Part shown: positions 1 to 11,191 of the stretch, piece after piece | Layout of the letters: the number at the start of each line of letters is the position of its first letter | Numbering within the stretch: the first letter of the stretch is position 1 | Assembly: GCF_034702125.1 (NCBI RefSeq) | Contig: NC_085860.1 | Coordinates: 51,114,936 to 51,178,935 of the forward strand | Origin: Engraulis encrasicolus | Lineage: Eukaryota; Chordata; Actinopteri; Clupeiformes; Engraulidae | Direction: 5' to 3' | Length of the DNA: 64,000 nucleotides | Made by a program: the position numbers and the translations under genes | The notes under the pieces: generated by a model | The model's input: only the letters and a program-made list of their open reading frames with translations | Told to the model about the DNA's origin: nothing | The model's database searches: none

Positions 1-180
1 GGCACGACGGGCTGTGTGGTGCGGGCAGGGCAGTCCTCCTCTGCCAACATGAACAGGATTCCGCTAACTAACTAACACCCCGGCCACGCTCACCCTCACA
101 CAGCTCAGTGTTGCTGTGTGGCATTAGCTCCCTCAGCCAATGATAATGATACCATTTATTTAAAGGCTCATAGTGTCTTG

Positions 181-555
181 TTAAGGGATAACTTCAGTCA
201 ATTTCAACATGCAGTTGTAATGCTCACACTACCCTGGACTTGTCAGTACCTGAGGGTTTTTTTTTTTCTTCAGCCTTTTCCCAGGTCCTGGTCATTGTAA
301 TGGGGGCAACGTTTTGTTTACATTTCAAAAAAACATTTTTATTTATTCCCAAAAACATCCGAAAGGTTATACAACATCAGCAGACAACTAGCAAACAGCG
401 TAAACAAACAATGTAAACGAACGCTGCCCCCATTATAATAGCTCATATCATGGAAAGGGCTGAGCCAATAAATGCAGCGTCACCAGGTACTGACAAGTCA
501 AGCGTAGCGTGAGCAATACAACAGCATATTGAAATTGACTGAAGTGGTCCTTTAA
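181..555. mobile_element. TTAA-flanked foldback MITE, family A, copy 1
   Basis: TTAA at both ends (181-184, 552-555). The two halves are imperfect inverted repeats: TTCAGTCAATTTCAACATGC near the left end, and GCATATTGAAATTGACTGAA near the right. Close relatives lie at 3261-3677 and 63510-63938. TTAA target sites suggest a piggyBac-type non-autonomous element. No ORF. Confidence 0.8.
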
Positions 556-649
556 GCTTAGCGGGTGCGACTTGTATTCAGGTGTGTCTCCAGATATTAC
601 GGTAATATTATCTTATTAGTATTGTATATGTTGTGTGATGTGGTTTTAG

Positions 650-3600
650 GTGACCATGTCTCTGCTGGAGTGTAACGCAAAGGTGAATAAGAAGGACCAG
701 TATGGCAACACGCCCCTCATCACCGCCTGTCTGAAGGGACACCTGGACACCGCTACCGCCCTCCTCAAGGTAACGTACCTGTAGTGTACACATACCGCTA
801 CCGCCCTGCTCAAGGTAACGTACCTGTAGTGTACACACACACCGCTACCGCCCTGCTCAAGGTAACGTACCTGTAGTGTACACACACCGCTACCGCCCTG
901 CTCAAGGTAACGTACCTGTAGTGTACACACACCGCTACCGCCCTCCTCAAGGTAACGTACCTGTAGTGTACACCGCTAACGCCCTCCTCAAGGTAACGTA
1001 CCTGTAGTGTACACCGCTAACGCCCTGCTCAAGGTACCGTACCTGCAATACACACCGCTAACGCCCTCCTCAAGGTAACGTACCTGCAGTGTACACCGCT
1101 AACGCCCTCCTCAAGGTAACGTACCTGTAGTGTACACCGCTACCGCCCTGCTCAAGGTAACGTACCTGTAGTGTACACCGCTAACGCCCTGCTCAAGGTA
1201 ACATACCTGCAGTGTACACACACCGCTACCGCCCTCCTCAAGGTACCATACATACACTGTACACCGCTAACGCCCTGCTCAAGGTAACATACTACACACC
1301 GCTAATGCCCTCCTAAAGGTAGCATACCTACACTGTACACCGCTACCGCCCTCCTCAAGGTAACATACCTGCAGAGTACACCTTGAACGCCCTGCTCAAG
1401 GTAACATACCTACAATACACACCGCTAACGCCCTGCTCAAGGTAACGCACCTATAGTGTACACCGCTAACGCCCTGCTGAAGGTAACATACGTACAATAC
1501 ACACCGCTAACGCCCTGCTCAAGGTAACATACCTACAATACACACCGCTAACGCCCTGCTCAAGGTAACATACCTACAATACACACCGCTAACGCCCTGC
1601 TCAAGGTAACATACCTGCAGAGTACACCTTGAACGCCCTGCTCAAGGTAACATACCTACAATACACACCGCTAACGCCCTGCTCAAGGTAACATACCTAC
1701 AATACACACCGCTAACGCCCTGCTCAAGGTAACATACCTACAATACACACCGCTAACGCCCTGCTCAAGGTAACGCACCTATAGTGTACACCGCTAACGC
1801 CCTGCTCAAGGTAACATACCTACAATACACACCGCTAACGCCCTGCTCAAGGTAACATACCTACAATACACACCGCTAACGCCCTGCTCAAGGTAACATA
1901 CCACCCTGCTCAAGGTAACATACGTACACTGTACACCGCTAACGCCCTACTCAAACTCCCATCAGACACTGCTACTGGAATGCTTAAGGTGAGATGCATG
2001 GGGTGCTTTCCATTCTCCTCACTCGCGTCCTCCCTTCTGCTTGTGGCCTCATGATGACGCTGCAAGTCGTCATTGAAGTGAGAAGTTTAATTCACTATCT
2101 CGCAAAAGCGCAATTCAAAGGTCATTTTCTCATTTATAATCGGGATGTTGAATGAGAAAAGTCACAAGCAGGGGTCAAAAGCAGAGGTCAAAGAATTTGG
2201 GGTAAGCATGTCATAATAGTGTCATGGCATAGTTATGCATGTGTCACAAACATTATGTCTATGTAATAAACATTTTATTAACTGTTGGCCTTAAAGCGAT
2301 GGTTCGGAGTAGAATCACCCTAATGCCATTTGAACCGTGACACCCATCCACCTTTACACCCGAAGTGTTTTCTGCCGCAGACTTACATCAACAGAGTTGC
2401 CGTGTTATTCGATGTTTATTCCGGTTAGCTTGACTCAAGCGCATATGGATACTGGGCACCGTCTCCAAACTTTCCCCACAAAAATAACATGTCATTACAC
2501 CAAACTTCTGCAGTAGCACAAATATGGTCTGTACTCACGAAACGAAGCATTTGGAAGTTTGGAAATAGTCCAGGAGTTTAGTATTATCAACACAAGCTGA
2601 ATAGCTTCTCTGCTGCTAAAGCTGTGCCAACGTTACTTCCGTCATATGAGACAAGCCCGTAAAAGTCTTCAACAAACTTCCAGACGAGAGTGTTAAAAAA
2701 GTTTTCACTGAATTGTGATTAAGGCTTATATTTTCAAGGCAATACTTAAAAGATATTTCAAATCTTACCTACTATCAATTAGACAAGGATTTTCGTTATC
2801 AATACTGATGCTGAATTCACTTTTCATTGTGCATATTATGAGCTTCGTTGAGGACTCTTACATGCTTGTCTTAGATGACGGAAGTAACGTTGGCGCAGCT
2901 TTAGCAGCAGAGAAGCTATTCGGCTTGTGTTGATAATAATAAACTCCTGGACTATTTCCAAACTTCCAAATGCTTCGTTTCGTGAGTACAGACCATATTT
3001 GTGCTACTGCAGAAGTTTGGTGTCATGACATGTTATTTTTGTGGGGAAAGTTTGGAGACGGTGCCCAGTATCCATATGCGCTTGAGTCAAGCTAACCGGA
3101 ATAAACATCGAATAACACGGCAACTCTGTTGATGTAAGTCTGCGGCAGAAAACACTTCGGGTGTAAAGGTGGATGGGTGTCACGGTTCAAATGGCATTAG
3201 GGTGATTCTACTCCGAACCATCGCTTTAAGTGACATGTCTTTGCCATAACAGAATGTCACTTAAAGGACCAGTTCAGTCAATTTCAACATGCAGTTGTAA
3301 TGCTTACACTACCCGGGACTTGTCAGTACCTGAGGTTTGTTTTTTTTCTTCTTCAGCTTTTTCGAAGATCCTGGTCATTGTAATGGGGGCAGCGCTTTGT
3401 TTACATTTTAAAAAAACATTTTTATTTATTTCCAAAAACATCCAAAAGATATACAACATCAGCAGACAACAAACAAACAGCGTTACCTTTTGGGAAAATA
3501 TTTGGAGTAGGCCTATGTTATTTTTAAAAAAAATGTAAACAAACGCTGCCCCCATTAGAATAGCTCATATCTCAGAAAGGGCTTAGCCAAAAAATGTGGC

Positions 3601-5631
3601 ATCACCGGGTACTGACAAGTCAAGGGTAGCGTGAGCAACACAACAGCATATTGAAATTGACCAAACTGGTCCTTTAAGGCCAACAGTCATGAAATGCTTA
3701 TGAAATGGACATTATGTTTATGACTTATCTATGACTGTCTCACGACACTATAATGACATGCTTATGACACCGGTATCAAGTGAAGTGTTACCCAATTTGG
3801 ATAATGGACTGCACCCCATGGACACTGCTAGTTCTACTCAAGAGGAGAGGAATGGCTTTTACCATTGCAACTCTGAAAGCTGATCTGTATCATGTGTTCA
3901 AGAGGGATAAATAATACACTAGTGCCAAAGTGCTGTAGCTCAATTGGCATCAGAGGAGGAAAAACAGCATTACATTTGTCCAGGCTGTTCGCTAAATGAG
4001 TTGCTGCGATTAGAGAAGTCACCTGTTACACAGCAAGAGCGGGGTCTTGGTTTTTCTGTAATTACTTGAAATTAAACGTCTTAATTTTGTGTTTAGAGCG
4101 ACCATATCCGCTTACTGAGCGGCAGCAGTGCATGTATTTATGTTTGCGGAATGTTCATTGAATGGCTTCTCTCGGAAACCCTGTTGGAACATCACAGACC
4201 CCTATATTTTTATACACCTGCCCATTCAGGCTTTTTTAATACACCTGGCTATTCAGGTTTTTTAATACACCTGGCTATTCAGGTTTTTTAATACACCTGG
4301 CTATTCAGGCTTTTTAATACACCTGGCTATTCAGGCTTTTTAATACACCTGGCTATTCAGGCTTTTTAATACACCTGGCTATTCGTTGGGGTAATTTCTT
4401 GGCCTGCAATGCAGACGTCCGGGCCTCAGGTCTGGCATGGGCTAGACGTGTGTCTTATAACAAGTCTCGGCTCTCTGGCATGGGCTAGACGTGTGTCTTA
4501 TAACAAGTCTCGGCTCTTTGGTAAGAGTCTCGGGCGCCGACCTACTTCTGGTGCCACAGCTCACAGTTACTATAAGTACCGCTATTCATTTATTTATTCA
4601 ACAAGGGACCTAATGCCCATAATCTAATCTACTTGTGCCAATTTCAGGGCGGAAACCTGTTTTGCACCGCACAGTACAGTACAGTAGGCGTACAGTACGT
4701 AATATTAAGGGGCAAACAACTGCTCTACAGTCTCCACATAACATTGAGCTTATAAAACACAAATGCAGATCCATTTTCCCAAGATCCTATACTGTGTGTA
4801 ACAGATGCCACCTAGCAGAGTTTGGGGGTATAACGTCAGGAAGCCTCCTTCCCAAAGATCCAATCCAGATATGCTAGCGGTCTGCGCTAGGGTGACCAAT
4901 GATCAATGCTTCCTGAAATACCGTCTTTTGAAATGCCTCTATGCTCTAGTACAGTGGTTCTCAACTGGAACAGTCTTGGGACCCACCATTTTCCACTCTC
5001 ATTCGGTCGCGACCCAATTTTTTTAGCGTTCAAGTCAATTCAATGCAATTCTCAAAATGTAACCAAGACTCGAATGACTGGTTGCACGCTATCTATCTCG
5101 CATAAACATTCAGATTGTATCTATGACGACAGATGACACTGAGTTCACTAGCCTATCAAAATAAAAGTTTTAAATTGTTGCAACAAAAGTTGTTTTTACA
5201 CCAAGGCTCCGCGACCCACTCATGACCCCTCCGCGACCCACTTTTGGGTCGCGACCCACCAGTTGAGAAACACTGCTCTAGTAGTTGTAGCTTTATTGCC
5301 CCCCATGGGGGAAATTTCTTCTAGAAATTCTATAAGAGTTCTAGAATCTATCTCTACTGATGGACCTGCAACCAAGCAGACCATTGATTAAGATGAGGAA
5401 TCCGCACGTTTTGGGTCTGGAATAGCTAAATTGGGGAAACAATTTCAGGTGTGAGAAGAGAACTCTGTTGGTTTTGAATGTGCATTTGTGCATCTCTCCT
5501 AAGCTGATTGGTCCTGTTGTCAGGAGCTTTGTGGATGGCAGTACCAGGCTAGGCCGTATGTGCAGGTCTTGGCTACAGTAGTGCAATAAATGCATTCAAA
5601 TGGCACAAGAATGCTTGTGTCAGTATCCATG

Positions 5632-5668
<37 letters not shown>

Positions 5669-8600
5669 GATGATAGGACAGCTTGAGAGGTGAACAGGAA
5701 GTGAATGGGGAGAGAGATGGCGAATGGTCGGCAAAGGACCCGGGCCGTGTATCGAACCCTGGTCGGCCGCATGGAAGAGTGCCCTACCGGTTGGCCATGG
5801 CAGGGCCTCATGTATGCATTTTTACGGATTTCTGTTTTTATCCTCCAGAGCTCGGCGTCTGTCAACCTGGCGAATAACCATGGCAACACGGCGCTGCACG
5901 AGGCGGTGCGGGGGGGCCACGCTGGGCTGGTGGAGCTGCTCATGGGGGAGGGGGCACTCGTGCACATGAGGAACAAGCGGCAGAGGACACCCCTCGACTG
6001 CGCACAGGAGACCGGCGGAAAGGTATGAATGAATGAATGAATGGATGAATGTATTTAGTCTATTTGATGTAAAAACATTGTACAGCAACAATAACCACAC
6101 ATTGAAAGGGATAAATAGACAGGGATGTACACAAAAAAGTCCAAAGACTTATTTCCATTGTGGTACTTCAACACTGGGGGGGCGAGAGGTGCTGTACTAC
6201 TACATACTGTCAATGGGGAGAGAAGGTCTTGAGTTGGTCTGGGGTACTGAAGGTTGTGGGTTCCAATCCCATAGCAGTAGGAAGTGATGCTAATGAGGAA
6301 CAAGAGGCAGAGGACACCTCTCGACTGCACACAGGAGACCAGGGGAACGCTACTGCACTATGAGTGCGTTGCAATATGCGACCTTGCCTCCTCCACTTGC
6401 GCTTGTCTCCTCGTCCCGCCTCCTGGCCCCTCCTCCGTGGAGAAAACGATAAAGTTTCCCAGCTGTCAGCCTAGCCACAACAACTTTTGAGGGACTGTTT
6501 CTCATTCACCATCCCAATTGCAAATGAGAAGAAGGCTTTACAATTGAGCTTTTGTAAGATTGAAATATAATGCTGTTGTCAGTGATGTCATCATGACATA
6601 TTACTTCCTGGTACGAGGCCACAAGCACAAGTGGAGGACACAAGGTCGCATATTGGAACGCACCACATGCCTTGTGCTCAGCAGACTTGCCTCTGAATAA
6701 TGGAGGGCAGAAAGGGATTGGGTTAACCCATTGTGTCCTGGAGCGACATATACGCTGCATTAAGGTTCTTGAGATTTGAGCTGTTTTATTAAAAATGTGG
6801 GTATGTTAGAGCTGAATGAACACGTTCTTGTGCAAACTGATGGTCCTAGCTTAAAAAATGCAACTTATTTCACGTTTGTATGTGCTTCGGAGACTGAGAT
6901 ATTTAGGTTTTAATAGGGAGAGGGCACCTTTTCCCAAAAAAGGACTTGGGCTAAAATGGCTTAAGGAAGAAGAGGGTGCTTGAAGCACGGCTATCGCTCC
7001 GTCTCTACATGGATGGCTGTGCAACAAAGTTCGACTTCCAAGGCTACAAAGATGAAAGTGACAAAGTGTCAAAATAGAGGAGCAAGAAGGAAGGAAACTG
7101 GCAGCCAGTTCCATATTCCTTTACCCAGAATGCTGCACAATTTCTGCTGTGGTCATTTTGAAATAAGCAGATCTGGCAAATTGGAAAAGAAGAATCCTTT
7201 CCCAAAGCCACTGTTGATTTCGGGCCAATAAATGATGCAACAATGAATGCAATATTGTGACTTTCGTTTCTTGTGGTTGATTGCAGAATACGGAGATCGT
7301 GAAACTGCTGCAGAGGGCGCCGACCCCCGCCCTTGAGGCCGCCGTAGAGCCAGACAGGCTGCCCAAGGGAACTCTGGGTAAGCAGTGCATCGCACATGGA
7401 TAAATAAGAAGCGTTGGCCTCATTATAAGGAAGTAGCTACAGTTCAGCCTCCTGATTCTCATCCTCGACCTGTGCTTGTAGCCTCGCGCTTTGCTGACCC
7501 CCTTTCTCCGTGGAGAAAACAATGACGTTTCCCCGCTGTCAGCCTGGCCACAACTATTGGGGGTACTTTTCTCCGTTGAACAACCCGATTGCAAATGAGA
7601 AATGACCTTTGGATTGCGCTATTGCAAGATACTGAATAAAACTTCTGCAGTCAGTGATTTTTTTGCAACGTCAACACGAGGGCCGCAAGCACAAAGGAGG
7701 ATGGGGGTTAGGATAATGGGAAGATCTCGGCCCTACCGTGGTAGAGCACTCGTCTGCTTCGCGGCCGACCCGGGTTCGATACCCAGTCCGGGTCCTTTGC
7801 CAGCCCTTCCCATCTCTCAGCCCAACTCCTTTCTGTCTGTCCTTCACTGCCCTGTATCATAATAAAGGCTTGAAAAGTCCCAAAAAAATACTTAGGAAAA
7901 AAAAGGATAATGCGAAGAACTCATTTAGAGGATGGCTATAAGATCCTCCTCAGCATCAGGGTTGCCAGATGTGGCTGATTTCCAGCCCAAAAAATGCTGA
8001 AAACCCGCCTAGAAGCACAAATTCCCGCCCAATTCTATTGATTTCTATGGTAAAAATTGTGCGGGTTTTTCTGCTAAATGCCATTTTTAGCCGCACACAG
8101 CCATCCTAAGCAGCTCAATTGGGCGGGAAGCAGCCCAATCTGGCAACACTGCTCAGCATCACACTGATGGATAAGAGGGCTTTCTTCATTATTAATAATA
8201 ATAATAATAATAATATTATGAAGTATCACACATGTAGACTAGAGGATGGTGAGAAAATCCTGAATAAACATAACAAATGGTTTTTCAAAGCTGTTGAAAT
8301 TTCTAGAGTGGATGACGTTATATATTAATTTCTCGTTCAGCGAAATCTTGTTCATGTCTGACACCTTTTTAGTTGTGAGTGAGGTGTATCCCATTTTAAT
8401 CTCTCAGCTATTTCGGATAATAACCCTCAACTGTGTTTATTTCATTTTTCCTGTAATGTATTAGACTAAAGCAGGAAGCAGTTGTAAACACAGACCAGTT
8501 TAGATTTGTACTTACTGATCAATTATTACAAACCCCCTTTACTTATTGTGTGTCTTTTCTCCTGTAACGCAGCGCAATCTCTAGTAGATCGACTGAAGCA

Positions 8601-11191
8601 GCAGGAGGATGTCAACAACAAGCGGCAAGACCTTGTCCAGTCATTCCAGAGGTACAGTAATGACATTCAGTAATGACACATGACATTTAGTAACTGGAAA
8701 TGCACACACACACACACTCTGATATATTGCATCCAGTTGATTTACAGGTACACAAATGACATATTCCCTTGATACACCCATACATCATCATGATACATCT
8801 AGTCTATACACCACTACCAGAAATGCACAATAGTCTCAGTCTGATACACTAGTGCCATCATTTCTCACATGACTCAACAGTGCCCTCTGCTGTCCTTTTG
8901 CAGAACTATATTTCCATCAGACGATGACTCTGAGGAACTCTTCACGAGTGTAATTTCAATTAGCATATTCAGTCTTGTTGTATATTAGTAATCATAGCTG
9001 TGTAAAGCGATAGATGGCAGTGCTTTAAAGCGCATTAGCACCCCCTAGTGTTGTCTGAGAGCAAGACCCCTCCAGTGGTTGGTACAAAAACATCACAGTG
9101 GACCAGGAGTGCGTTTCTCAAAAGCGTCGTTGCTAATTTAAGTCAGCAACTTACTTGGTTGCAATGCGATTTCCCATTGGAAACCTACTAAGTTGCTAAC
9201 TGGTTAGCAACGATGCTTTTGAGAAACGCAGTGCTGTTCAGGCCTCTTAGGAGTTGTATCAATTTGTACTTCATAGCTCATAAACTTTGATATTGTTTTG
9301 TTCATCATAGATGTTGATATTGCTGGTAGGCCTACTGTAGTTAGGGTCCATGTCAGCAGTGGGTGTGCTGTCCATTGGTGTGCTCGCACTGTAGGCTGTG
9401 ATCATGGCCTTGAACATTATGGTGATGTCATGTGTGTTCAATGTTTATGCTACAGGACGCAACAGGCAGTGTTGCAAGACAAGACCAGATCCACCATCAA
9501 CTCACCACTCCTCAATCAGGTGTGTCCTCCTCTCCATTCCACTTTTGATGTGGAGGAGGCAATAGTCAAGTCAGCTTTTATTGTCAGTTTCTTCATATGT
9601 ACAGGTCATGCAAGGAAATAGAAATTAAGTTTTCTCTCTATACCATGAAGGACAAAGACATACACAGGACTGATAAGAAGAGCTCTTTTCCAAAACGCTA
9701 TATCCGCCATTTTTTACTTTTTGGATTGTAATATTGGAATTGACTGTTAAGAAGTCCTATCATCTATATGTGAATTCTTGCCATTCAAATATTTTAAGAA
9801 CATACTTTTTAAACCTCTATAAAATGCATTTTGCAATGAAATTCAATGGAATGCCCAATGCAAAAATGTCAATTTGCCAACATTATATAAAATGGATATA
9901 TCTCATTTTGGAAAAGAGCTCTTCATGTTTACAGACTGACATCAAAGTGCAAGACAACACAATTAAGAGTGATGGTCCAGTACCAGTAGATACTCAATAG
10001 ATCAGGGTTTCCCAAACTGGGGTGTAATTATCAAATTTGGCAAAAGGCAACCCAGTTTCAATGAGCAGAATAGTTACAGTACCTTTTTTGACCATTTCCT
10101 GCACAGTGTCCCTTTAATGCCTGCTTGAAAAGCACCTCATACATGTTGCACCAATGGGGCCCTGTGCTATTCTCTAGATGCCCGAGAGGAAGAAACTGCA
10201 GCGGGGTGAGACGGTGGAGACCAGCTCCCCCAAGGACACCGGTGGTGAGCGCGGCCGGTCCCCCGCCGCGCCCATCAGGAGCACTCTGACCCGCAGCCAC
10301 ACCGTCCACCAGGCGCTCTCCAAGGGCACCCGGCTCCCTCGCATCATCCCCAGGATGCCCCTCTCCAAGGCGGCCCGCTCCCCCAGCCCTGGCGACCCCC
10401 TCAGCACTTCTCCCCGCCGCGAACCTCCTCTCCGCACTTCTCCCCGCCGCGAACCTCCTCTCCTCTCCTCTCCCCAGCGCGAGCCTCTGCGCACCTCCTC
10501 TCCCCGCCGCGACCCTCTCCGCACCTCCTCTCCCCGCCGATTCAGCCCAAGCCGTCGCGGCGACAGACAAACGCCCAGCCCCAGTCCCCACGATCGACAA
10601 ACGCCCAGTCCCCACGATCGACAGACGCCCAGCCCCCGCGGCCGACAAACCCCGAGCCCTCGTGCGCTCAGTCCCAGCCCGCGAGCGCTCAGTCCCAGCC
10701 CACGCACACTCAGCCCCAGTCCCAGCCCCGGCCCCCTCGACAGAATCAGCCCCTCTCCACGCGACCGACTGGGCTCTGGCTCCTCCCCCCGCGACCGTCT
10801 GAGCTCGAGCCCCCGCGATCGCCTGGGCTCCTCCTCCTCTCCCAGAGAACGGCTCACCCCTAGCCCCCGCGATCGACTGGGTTCCAGCCCCCACGATCGA
10901 CTCAGCAGCCCGAGCCGCCGCGATCGACTGGGTTCCAGCCCTCGCAGTCGCCTGAGCTCCAGCCCTCGCGACTCGCGACTCAGTCTCAGCCCCCCTCCCC
11001 TCAGCGTCCACTCGGCCCCGGCGCCCGACGCTCTTCAGCCTGCCCAGGTCAACGGGGGCAGAGGCCGGGGCCGGGGCAGGAGCAGGAGCAAGAGCAAGAG
11101 TCTGGCTGATGACGAGGAGGAGGAAGAGGAGCTGAAGCCCAGGACCAATGGCACGGCGGAAATGGAGATGGAGGTGGGGTTCGTGGTCTAA
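650..11191 (+). CDS. ankrd27: ANKRD27 (VARP)-like ankyrin-repeat protein, C-terminal six coding exons (5' end outside window)
   Basis: Exons fit in frame: 650-769, 5849-6022, 7287-7377, 8573-8651, 9456-9519 and 10178-11191 (TAA 11189-11191). All have AG/GT borders and matching phases. Exons 1-3 encode ankyrin repeats (GNTPLITACLKGHLD, then GNTALHEAVRGGHAGLVELL), followed by NKRQRTPLDCAQ and a LLQ helix. This order and the NKRQRT-DCA motif match the last ankyrin repeats of ANKRD27, a Rab32/38 effector, VPS9-type Rab21 exchange factor and VAMP7 regulator on endosomes. The N-terminal VPS9 domain would lie upstream of the window. The following exons (coil-like SLVDRLKQQEDVNNKRQ; then PERKKLQRGETVE) are less clearly matched. 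The last exon is GC-rich and encodes many SPRDRL/SPSPR-type repeats, an acidic run and the C-terminus EMEVGFVV. That Ser-Pro-Arg tail is not in the mammalian protein I know, so a divergent paralogue is possible. Open frame, phase and splice sites support the exons strongly; the name is moderate. Confidence 0.65.
770..1960 (+). repeat. Minisatellite made of the exon 650-769 splice-donor junction, about 28 copies
   Basis: The unit is roughly 37-46 bp. It consists of the last exon bases (CACCGCTACCGCCCTCCTCAAG) and the donor and intron start (gtaacgtacctgtagtgtac). About 28 copies follow the true donor at 770. Most keep AAG|GTAAC, some as GTAACA or GTACC. Divergence rises towards the 3' end, with CTAACGCC replacing CTACCGCC. 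The last clear copy is near 1950. Confidence 0.9.
2005..2190. mobile_element. Diverged fragment of MITE family B
   Basis: Contains CCTCCCTTCTGCTTGTGGCC and a CGCAAAAGCGCAATTCAAAGG / CATTTTCTCATTTATAATCGGGATG stretch matching the core of the elements at 6362, 7435, 30845 and 57540. The ends are lost. Confidence 0.5.
2291..3229. mobile_element. Foldback element with ~355-bp inverted arms and TTAA target duplication
   Basis: TTAA at 2291-2294 and 3226-3229. The left arm (about 2295-2650) is nearly the exact reverse complement of the right arm (about 2873-3225), starting AGCGATGGTTCGGAGTAGAA. A unique centre of about 220 bp carries no convincing protein. A rare-cutting class of TTAA-specific foldback. 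Confidence 0.85.
3261..3677. mobile_element. TTAA-flanked foldback MITE, family A, copy 2
   Basis: TTAA at 3261-3264 and 3674-3677. Ends AGGACCAGTTCAGTCAATTT and GACCAAACTGGTCCT are inverted repeats. Same family as 181-555 and 63510-63938. Confidence 0.85.
3801..4199. other. Intron sequence without recognised features
   Basis: Lies in the intron between exons 650-769 and 5849-6022. I see no exon, repeat family or hairpin here. Confidence 0.5.
4200..4386 (+). repeat. 25-26 bp minisatellite, about seven copies
   Basis: The unit TTTTTAATACACCTGGCTATTCAGG is repeated head to tail. It is followed by a separate two-copy repeat (about 4429-4512) built on CTGGCATGGGCTAGACGTGT. Confidence 0.9.
4944..5283. 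mobile_element. hAT-type MITE with 8-bp target duplication
   Basis: CTCTAGTA at 4944-4951 and 5276-5283 flanks ends CAGTGGTTCTCAACTGG and CCAGTTGAGAAACACTG. The element carries repeated GCGACCCA motifs. An exact 8-bp duplication and CAGTG termini are typical of hAT elements. Confidence 0.9.
5627..5815 (-). mobile_element. tRNA-derived SINE, antisense
   Basis: Read on the minus strand: a tRNA-like head with A box (GGTAGGGCACTC) and B box (GGTTCGATACACGG), a CCTTTGCCGACC body, and an (ATA)n/A-rich tail (TTATTATT on +). It ends about 34 bp before the exon at 5849. Confidence 0.8.
6291..6350 (+). repeat. Ghost copy of the 3' end of exon 5849-6022
   Basis: ATGAGGAACAAGAGGCAGAG and the bases after it repeat exon bases 5966-6022 with a few changes, 270 bp downstream in the intron. 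The donor is degraded (GGGGAACGCT instead of GGAAAGGTAT). Confidence 0.8.
6362..6664. mobile_element. Foldback MITE, family B
   Basis: Ends GTGCGTTGCAATATGCGACC and GGTCGCATATTGGAACGCAC are inverted repeats. The body has CCGTGGAGAAAACGATAAAG and CCCAATTGCAAATGAGAAG. Relatives at 7435, 30845 and 57540. Confidence 0.85.
6722..6964. mobile_element. MITE with TTAACCCATTGTGTCC end (second copy at 45584)
   Basis: This block is the reverse complement of 45584-45831 (shared GAGCGACATATACGC, GCTTCGGAGACTGAGATATT, AATAGGGAGAGGGCA). Ends carry TTAACCC and GGCTTAA. Confidence 0.75.
7435..7712. mobile_element. Diverged MITE of family B
   Basis: Shares CTCCGTGGAGAAAACAATGA, GCTGTCAGCCTGGCCACAAC and CCGATTGCAAATGAGAAATG with 6362-6664. 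Ends are worn. Lies 58 bp after the donor of exon 7287-7377. Confidence 0.7.
7716..7893 (+). mobile_element. tRNA-derived SINE
   Basis: tRNA-like head with CGTGGTAGAGCACTCGTCTG (A box) and CCGGGTTCGATACCCAGTCC-type B box, then GGTCCTTTGCCAGCCCTTCC, a short LINE-like tail and A-rich end. I read it as a SINE, not a tRNA gene, because the body is shared with six other copies. Confidence 0.85.
7949..8159. mobile_element. hAT-type MITE (GTTGCCAGAT family)
   Basis: CTCAGCAT at 7949-7956 and 8152-8159 is an exact 8-bp duplication. Ends CAGGGTTGCCAGAT and ATCTGGCAACACTG are inverted repeats. Related ends at 57859-58324. Confidence 0.9.
9109..9235. mobile_element. ~125-bp foldback MITE, family C
   Basis: GTGCGTTTCTCAAAAGCGTC and GATGCTTTTGAGAAACGCA are inverted repeats around GTTGCTAA/TTAGCAAC. 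Relatives at 12800, 22072 and 31750. Confidence 0.85.
9678..9925. mobile_element. Foldback MITE with AAGAGCTCTTTTCCAAAA ends
   Basis: Left AAGAGCTCTTTTCCAAAACG matches the reverse complement of the right end (TCATTTTGGAAAAGAGCTCT). The interior is AT-rich with no gene. Confidence 0.65.
10010..10118. mobile_element. 3' fragment of MITE family D
   Basis: CAAATTTGGCAAAAGGCAAC through CATTTCCTGCACAGTG matches the right end of 13003-13357. It ends 60 bp before exon 10178. Confidence 0.75.

Larger units (their letters stand above)
2193..3800. mobile_element. GGTAACAC-end hAT-like MITE interrupted by two TTAA elements
   Basis: Ends GGTAA...GTGTTACC (2201-3792) are flanked by GAATTTGG (2193-2200) and CAATTTGG (3793-3800), a 7/8 match typical of an 8-bp target duplication. 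The arms are inverted repeats (AGCATGTCATAATAGTGTC left; GACACTATAATGACATGCTT right). The central hairpin is split at two TTAA sites by the elements at 2291-3229 and 3261-3677. Confidence 0.7.

Noticed and set aside
770..1960. Possible CRISPR array
   Set aside because: The units are contiguous tandem copies without unique spacers and derive from an exon border in a vertebrate gene.
10058..11011. 317- and 227-residue frames on the minus strand
   Set aside because: They are shadows of the GC-rich Ser-Pro-Arg exon at 10178-11191, which fits its upstream exons in frame and phase on the + strand.
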